Source of the DNA: Calendula officinalis
Lineage: Eukaryota; Streptophyta; Magnoliopsida; Asterales; Asteraceae
DNA length: 64,000 bases
NCBI GenBank assembly: GCA_963853835.1
Contig: OY970820.1
Span: 79,852,909 to 79,916,908, forward strand
Direction: 5' to 3'
This document shows positions 57,589 to 64,000 of the stretch, piece after piece (the first letter of the stretch is position 1; each line of letters begins with the position of its first letter). Made by a program: the position numbers and the translations under genes. Below the pieces are notes generated by a model. That model had not been told where the DNA came from and searched no databases. It saw only the letters and a program-made list of their open reading frames with translations.

Positions 57589-59988
57589 TAGGATCGACTC
57601 GTGAAGATCGTCTGGCTCGTTCAGCTCGAGATTAAACTAGCTATCGAATGAGCCGAGTCGAGTATTAAATTATTAGGCTCGGCTCGTGAAATTAATCGAG
57701 TCTTGTTTTATGTTCGAGCTCGACTCGAGATCGAATTAGTATAGGCTCGAGATCGATATAAACGAGCTCGAGCTCGAGTAGCTCGTTAAAAGCTCGACTC
57801 GTTAACACCCCTTGTAACGACCCGTAATTTGTATTAAATAAATTATGTAAAAATATGATAAATAAGGATAAATCGTTTAAAAGACGTGGGAATTGGTTTC
57901 GTGTCATTTGGACACCGTTTTATATGGTTAAGGTCGAAATCGGGTCGAATTGGGTAACAAAAAGTTGCAGCCTAGCTGCCAGCATGAGTTCGCGGCGCGA
58001 ACTATGGTTCGCGAACGCGAAGATCGACCAGAGATGTTGGGGTTTTGAGACATGAAGTTCACGACCAGGATCACGACGCGAAGAGTTCACGACACGCGAT
58101 GTTCGCGACGCGAACTTGGGTTCGCGAACGCGAACTATTGGCGAGCAGAATAAAATCGGGTTTGAGCTAGGGTTTCTTCATTTTTCACCCAACACTTGTG
58201 CAGCCGTTTTAGAGAGAGAAAGTGGGTGATTTTGGTGTTCTTGAGCTCAAATCTTCACCATCTTGAAGGATTTAAACATCAAAGGTAAGATTTCTTGATT
58301 GTTGATGTTATCTAGTTAGTTATGATCTTTATTTGGGGGAAAATGGTGGTTTGGATAACCTACCATGTCATCTTTGGGGAAGATGACTAATCATGGGTGT
58401 AGAACACTCATTGTAAGCTTGTAATCGATGTGTACAAGTTTGATTTGGGTTTATTGATGGAAATCTTGAACTAGGGTTTGAGATTTCACCAAGTTGGATG
58501 AACTTGGTGGTTAGGAATGTGAATATGGATTGATTAGTGATTAGTTATGGATAATAACTAGTTATTGTGATGATATTGATGGTAGGTCAAGAAGACCTAA
58601 AGTTTGGTGACATTTCACAAGTTGGAAAGCAAGGATTTGTGTTGATAGACACGATTTGGATTTAGCTTGGCTAAGGTGAGTACATGAGATTTTTACTGAG
58701 TACATAGCAAATGATTTTGAAAACTATGATGTTTAATGAGTCTTTATTAATAAATGTTTTTAATAAAGATATGACTGAAAAGATAAGAAGATGCAAATAT
58801 TAGACTACCTAAGTATGTCTAAATGCCTAATGATTTTTGAAAGAGATTATGATAATTAAAAGTAATTAATAATTTTAATTAATATGATGTTTGACTAAGA
58901 GTAATGATTAAGAAAGTATGATATTTGGCTTATTAATAACATGTATTAATAAAGCTAATAACAATGATTTTCAAGTATCAAGAATTGATTAGTATATTAT
59001 ACTATTAAAGGTAGTGATTGAATTGTTAAGAGAATAGATAGAAAGTGACTAGTAATAAATATGCATTCTAGTCAAAGAGAAGTTAAAGTGATATAATTTT
59101 TATAAATGATAAATATGTTTTATTAAATAAAGGACTTGGTAAAGTCAATATTGAAATTGAATAAGAAACGAGAACAATATGATAATTAGAATAGATGTAT
59201 TCTAATTTATGTTTGAGTATGTATTATTGGGGCATAGGCCCGTATTTGATAATTTCAATATGTGTTGAGAAAAGGATCCGGATCACAGATAACCCACACA
59301 AGTTGGGGGAGTTAGTGACACCTACTTGGGGCGGTACCACCCTGCGCAAGGGTAGTGTGTCGAGAAATAGATAACCCGGAAAGCGGGGGATTTCAGATAA
59401 CCCGGAAATCGGGGGGAGCAATAGATAACCCGGAAACGGGGGAGTTTACCTAGTTAACCCACATCGGGGGAGTTTGCTACGGAGAGGTCTGTAGCGTATG
59501 TGATAAAGATTTAGTAAGCTATGGATAGCTTACAAGTATGTGATTACGTGATGAGTAAGCTTACGGTTAGCTTACTAGTAGATACGAATAAGCGGTAAGA
59601 ACATAAGATAAAAATTAATAAGTGATTAAAGAAAATAAATGAATAGTAATGACTTTTATTATATTTGAGAATGGGTCGAAAACCCATGTATCTCACGAGA
59701 CTATTTCGTCTCACGTACTACTTTGTTTTTTTTGGCTATGTATTCAGGTTCGAGATCGTTGGATTAGAGGGTCGCGATAGAAGTGGCCTAGTGTTGATTA
59801 GCTCGGGAGCTCGTAGGTAGATCCCGTTTATCCTATGGTTATGATATTATCTTTGTAACACCGGATTTTATAACTCTGATAAATGTTTTAAGTTTTTTTT
59901 GTTAAACCGTATTTTGGGAATATTGGACATTTAATATTTTTATTCAAAAATATGAATTAAAAAGTGTTTTAAAAATTAAGGTGTTACA
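57589..59988. repeat. Second unit of a tandem duplication (period about 2243)
   Basis: 57589 onward repeats 55345 onward: half of the hAT-like MITE, the CCCCT target and the LTR, with only scattered substitutions. The junction lies in CACCACACCATTT|TAGGATCG. Confidence 0.9.
57813..59988 (+). repeat. 5' LTR of the non-autonomous element
   Basis: Contains a CpG-rich block (57986-58140), leader donors AAAG|GTAAGAT (58284/58285) and CTAAG|GTGAGTAC (58675/58676), a CCGG hairpin array (59280-59470) and a candidate acceptor GTATTCAG|GTTCG (59747/59748). Confidence 0.93.
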
Positions 59989-62900
59989 ACTTGGTATCAG
60001 AGATATAGTTTAAGTGAATTAGGTAGGTTTGACCTCCCTAGTCTTAAGCTATGCTAAGTAGGACCATATGTTTTCCATAGGATGTCCATGATTTGTCTTT
60101 TTTGAGATCGTAAAGTATGGGTATATTAGGGTCAAACCCTAAGAAGGAAGATAATGTTTTGAGCTTTATGGGTTATGGTTGACTAATAAGTCAATCTTTG
60201 AATTTTTATGGTTTAATATATCGGTATAACAAAAGGGTGAACGCGAGAAGAGGACAAGCTCCTCTAAGACAAGAAGAGAAATTATAATTGAGTTTTGTCA
60301 TGTCGCGGTGATGATGGTAGTGATTCCGAATCAGAAGAAAAGGAATGATGTTCATTCAAGACATTGATGGCGTGTAAAGTTGGATGTGTAATTGAGAAGT
60401 ACGGAACTGGAGGCCGTGATTCGGTGGATTCGTGAAATTGAGCAAGTGCTAAAGATTAGCAAGTGTTAGGAGGAAGATATGGTGACTTCTACAGCTCGTC
60501 TACTGGGAGAGTGGTGTGTGGTCGCGGCGGAATGCGATGTTCGAAGCATTGGAAAAGAGAATATGGTACCAGATGTCGTGGAAGGAGTTCGCGATTAGAT
60601 TGATAGGGAAGTTTTGTCCCGAAAGAGTACATGGAAGAAATTCTAAGAGAATTTATTGCTAGGAATGTGGAGAAGGTAATTTAACGAAAGATCAATGAAT
60701 CGTCATCAAGTGGAGAAAAGAGGAAGTTCGATGGTAGCTTGGAGTCAACAAAGGAAGAAAAACTCGTTCAGAGTTCGTCAAATCATGTTGATGTGAAAGG
60801 TGCAAAAGTGTGGTGAGTTTCCTCAATTATAAAATTGATGGTATGAGGTTCGTGGTTTGTTGGGTAATTGTTGCACAATTTGGTGCTTAAGTGAAATGGT
60901 ATGTATAAGTATGGGTAAATCGTTTGGTGTGGAACTGTACACGGGGGACGGTTTCCCTGGTTCGTTATGTGTAAAGAAATAATATGCCTAGGTGAGTTGG
61001 CGATTGGTACGTCGCGGATAATTAGGATATTAGAAGATATATTATCATGGGAATATTAAATATTCCAATGAAAGGGTGGTAGTACGCGAAAGTACTAAGA
61101 CTCGGTGAGAATGATATATGGATGGGAAACCATGTAAGGAAAAAGTTCAAAAGTAAAATTGTAGCACTTGGCGGGAACAAGGATAAGTGTTGTGGTATTA
61201 CCATATAATAACGGTAAGGAAGAGAATGATGAAAAATATAGTGAAGTTTCAAACTCGTGAATAGAAAATATGTTGGAAGGGATAAGCATCGGGGATGACA
61301 GAATTTAGTATTCGAAAATGGTTGAGTAAACAAATTGACAATTAGTCATGACAAAAGTTTGTACATGGATGATAGATCCGACGCTAAGGGTAAAAGGTTA
61401 ATTAATGGTAAAATGTCCTAGTAATGGTATGCTAAGTCAAGGGTATTAATTATTGGAAAAAGGACATGTAAATAATGTGATAGGTTATGTTTGGATTATG
61501 GATTGGAGTCAATTAGTTGACTCGAGTTGACCGGGTGATTCGGTAAAATATGGATAATAGAATGAAATGGTGGTTACCTAGGTGGTGAAAGAAAGATTGA
61601 GAATTTTAATAATGAGAAAATGAATCAACTAAAGACGATTGGTAAAAGAGTAGATTGGTGGAAAGCATGAGAAATGTTATGTGTATACCGGGTGGTATAA
61701 AGGGATAAGTGGGAGTAATGATCTATAAAAAAAAATATATATATGATTTTAGGAAGGTAATATTATGTGAAATGTGGGGGAATGTAAATTGGATAGAGAA
61801 TGTGATTAGTTATGAAAGAAAATGATAGCATGATGCTAAATGAATGATGCATACACGAATCGTATGCAAGATAGAATGGTATTGAATGGTTCTTGTTAGA
61901 TTGGAGGCTTTCCGGTTAACGAGATTTGATGAGTCACTATGGATTGGAAGCTTTCCGATCATTGTGACAGCTGGAATCGTGATGGATTGGAGGCTTTCTG
62001 ATCATCTCGATAAGATAGTTAAAGTATAATTTGTTATAAGGGATATGATGTTTGTATCTGACGTATGAAGAACCGTATGGTTAGTTGTTGTTATGATTTT
62101 TATGGCAAGTGAGAACTTGGGTTGAAAACACGAGTGGTGTTTAAGTATAAATAGGTGTAGGAGATGCCTACAAGTTCATGGTTTATGAAAAGGGAATACT
62201 TTTAGGAAGCAAAGTTTGTTAGTAACCAATGAGTGGTGAAAGAGGTATAATAGGTGGTTAGACGACAAATTGGTTATGATTGAGGCTCTAGAGCCGGTAA
62301 TCGGAAATTTCAGGTATGGTATAAGGATGTTTGAAGGAGATTATAAATGATATAAGTAATTGGATGAAAGTTAAAAAGGTAATAGAGATTTGGTATTGCC
62401 TTATATGAAAATTGTTAGTCGATTGTGGAAATTGAAATCGAAGAAAAGAGGAACAATTGAGAAAGGAAATTTAGATATTGGAATCGGGAATGAAAGCTTG
62501 AGAAGTGATGCCTTAGTAATAAAGAATATGGAAATTTTGCAAAGTAAGTTTGACTTTAATCATAAGTCAAGGTTGGTCAACTAGTGGATTGTTGACTTTA
62601 GTCAAAATTGGGTTTTGACTTTCGTTTAAATTGGTTAGTCACGGATAAGGGCGTAATGTATCATCTTCATGTGTAAGATAGTGGGTAATGGATTAATGGA
62701 AATAATAGTAGTCAAAGGGTGCGACTTTAACCGTTGGGTATTTCGAGTTAATTTAGGAACCGAGTATGATTGTTGTTGGACCATGAAGGTAAGGTCGATT
62801 GTTAAGGAATTTATGGTTAATGGAATCACTAGTGGGTAAGGAAATTGTCAAGAAATGGTTGACTTTGTGCTAAGTCAAAGATGGAATAATGTTGACAATT

Positions 62901-63246
62901 TGGTCAAAGCGAGGGGTTGACTATCATTTTGGTCAAATGGTTATTAGTAGTGATTGGGTCATATCATCCCAATGAGGATAAAGAGTTTGGTTAAATGATG
63001 GGAAATGCTAAGGTCGAATTGTGAAATTTTAACCGTTCGGGTATTGGAAACAAAAGTTGGATTTTTGACCCGTTCGGGCCTAACGGAATTAAGTGAATGT
63101 TTAAAGGTATATTGTTGATTTAATTGTAATGGGAAAAGTTCGATTGGAATAACCACGAGAGAACGAGAACGGAATGTTCGGTCGAATGTGGATTGGAAAT
63201 CTTCGAGTTGATTCCGGGGACGGAATCCTTTTAAGGGGTGGATAGT
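59989..63246 (+). pseudogene. Degenerate gag and internal region of the non-autonomous element
   Basis: Gag is recognisable but broken. The ATG that starts Tekay gag is lost (GTGAACGCGAGAAGAGGACA at about 60238 replaces it). IRWIREIEQVLKISKC with a stop and EEDMVTST follow near 60421-60500, and the frame changes repeatedly after that. From about 60,800 I find no pol domain. The last 0.7 kb before the purine tract is rich in TTGAC/GTCAA. Confidence 0.75.
62550..62936. promoter_or_regulatory. Cluster of 14 W-box cores (TTGAC/GTCAA)
   Basis: Cores at 62550, 62566, 62576, 62592, 62601, 62615, 62711, 62847, 62859, 62874, 62892, 62903, 62917 and 62932, on both strands. WRKY factors bind TTGAC(C/T). 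The cluster lies in the untranslatable 3' internal region of the non-autonomous Tekay derivative. Confidence 0.6.
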
Positions 63247-64000
63247 TGTAACGACCCGAAATTTGTATTAAATAAATTATGTAAAAATATGATAAATAAG
63301 GATAAATCGTTTAAAAGACGTGGGAATTGGTTTCGTGTCATTTGGACACCGTTTTATATGGTTAAGGTCGAAATCGGGTCGAATTGGGTAACAAAAAGTT
63401 GCAGCCTAGCTGCCAGCATGAGTTCGCGGCGCGAACTATGGTTCGCGAACGCGAAGATCGACCAGAGATGTTGGGGTTTTGAGACATGAAGTTCACGACC
63501 AGGATCACGACGCGAAGAGTTCACGACACGCGATGTTCGCGACGCGAACTTGGGTTCGCGAACGCGAACTATTGGCGAGCAGAATAAAATCGGGTTTGAG
63601 CTAGGGTTTCTTCATTTTTCACCCAACACTTGTGCAGCCGTTTTAGAGAGAGAAAGTGGGCGATTTTGGTGTTCTTGAGCTCAAATCTTCACCATCTTGA
63701 AGGATTTAAACATCAAAGGTAAGATTTCTTGATTGTTGATGTTATCTAGTTAGTTATGATCTTTATTTGGGGGAAAATGGTGGTTTGGATAACCTACCAT
63801 GTCATCTTTGGGGAAGATGACTAATCATGGGGGTAGAACACTCATTGTAAGCTTGTAATCGATGTGTACAAGTTTGATTTGGGTTTATTGATGGAAATCT
63901 TGAACTAGGGTTTGAGATTTCACCAAGTTGGATGAACTTGGTGGTTAGGAATGTGAATATGGATTGATTAGTGATTAGTTATGGATAATAACTAGTTATT
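63247..64000 (+). repeat. 3' LTR of the non-autonomous element (5' 754 bp, cut by window end)
   Basis: Begins TGTAACGACCCG after the purine tract. About three substitutions against the 57813 LTR over the visible length. Confidence 0.93.

Larger units (their letters stand above)
57813..64000 (+). mobile_element. Non-autonomous Tekay-derived LTR retrotransposon, cut by the window end
   Basis: A 2176-bp 5' LTR (57813-59988), a tRNA-iMet primer site (59992-60002), a 3258-bp internal region without a usable frame, a purine tract AAGGGGTGGATAGT, and a 3' LTR from 63247. The leader after the primer site matches the Tekay element at 38206-38428 (TAAGTGAATTAGGT). The visible part of the 3' LTR is nearly identical to the 5' LTR (a few changes in about 750 bp), so it inserted recently although it encodes nothing intact. 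Confidence 0.9.

Noticed and set aside
60000..63246. Hidden pol gene in the interior of the non-autonomous element
   Set aside because: I looked for RT, RNase H and integrase motifs in the frames and found none; only gag-like remnants are seen.

Overview
This is plant nuclear DNA: AT-rich, with intron-bearing genes (GT-AG introns), dense nested retrotransposons, MITEs and no bacterial-style gene packing. A eudicot, most likely Asteraceae, is suggested by the large Copia element with an extra ORF after pol and by the Tekay-type Gypsy LTRs, both of which resemble elements I associate with daisy-family genomes; this placement is inference.

Left part (1-11.4 kb): decayed LTR-element sequence with short tandem arrays, a 466-bp direct repeat pair, a foldback MITE, and a 5' Copia fragment (4560-8346) whose pol frame is split by a non-autonomous CACTA element (5931-7625, 3-bp duplication). 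The Copia fragment abuts a truncated host gene on the minus strand (8362-10.86 kb), related to the plant nuclear-protein family of Arabidopsis AT2G19390/AT4G29790.

Gene island (13.3-26.5 kb): an intact eIF4A gene on plus (14545-16550, with a MITE in its last intron), a probable solo LTR with a nested hAT-like MITE (17356-19076), an intact 13-exon casein kinase 1 gene on minus (22095-19553), and an intact IQM-type calmodulin-binding protein gene on minus (26070-24104).

Retrotransposon nest (28.6-48.25 kb): a SINE-like sequence was entered by a Sirevirus-like Copia element (28638-48247, duplication ATTTC), whose protease region was later entered by an intact Tekay chromovirus on minus (31772-40224, duplication GATAT, uninterrupted 1541-aa polyprotein). 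LTR divergence (about 2% and about 0.4%) agrees with this order. The Copia element carries a long extra ORF after pol with its own TATA box. A cluster of a short motif, TTACTACTGA, lies just upstream of both that TATA box and the LTR TATA box.

Right part (48.3-64 kb): a Helitron-type 3' end, Stowaway MITEs, an inverted-repeat element with about 20 ACATGTG sites, further hAT-like MITEs, and a tandem duplication in which the same LTR element occurs once as a solo LTR (55570-57527) and once as a long element with two LTRs (57813 to beyond the window end). That element is a coding-dead Tekay relative with young LTRs. Three diverged Tekay-type LTRs share a CpG-rich palindromic block at the same offset and candidate leader splice sites; two of them also share a hairpin minisatellite.
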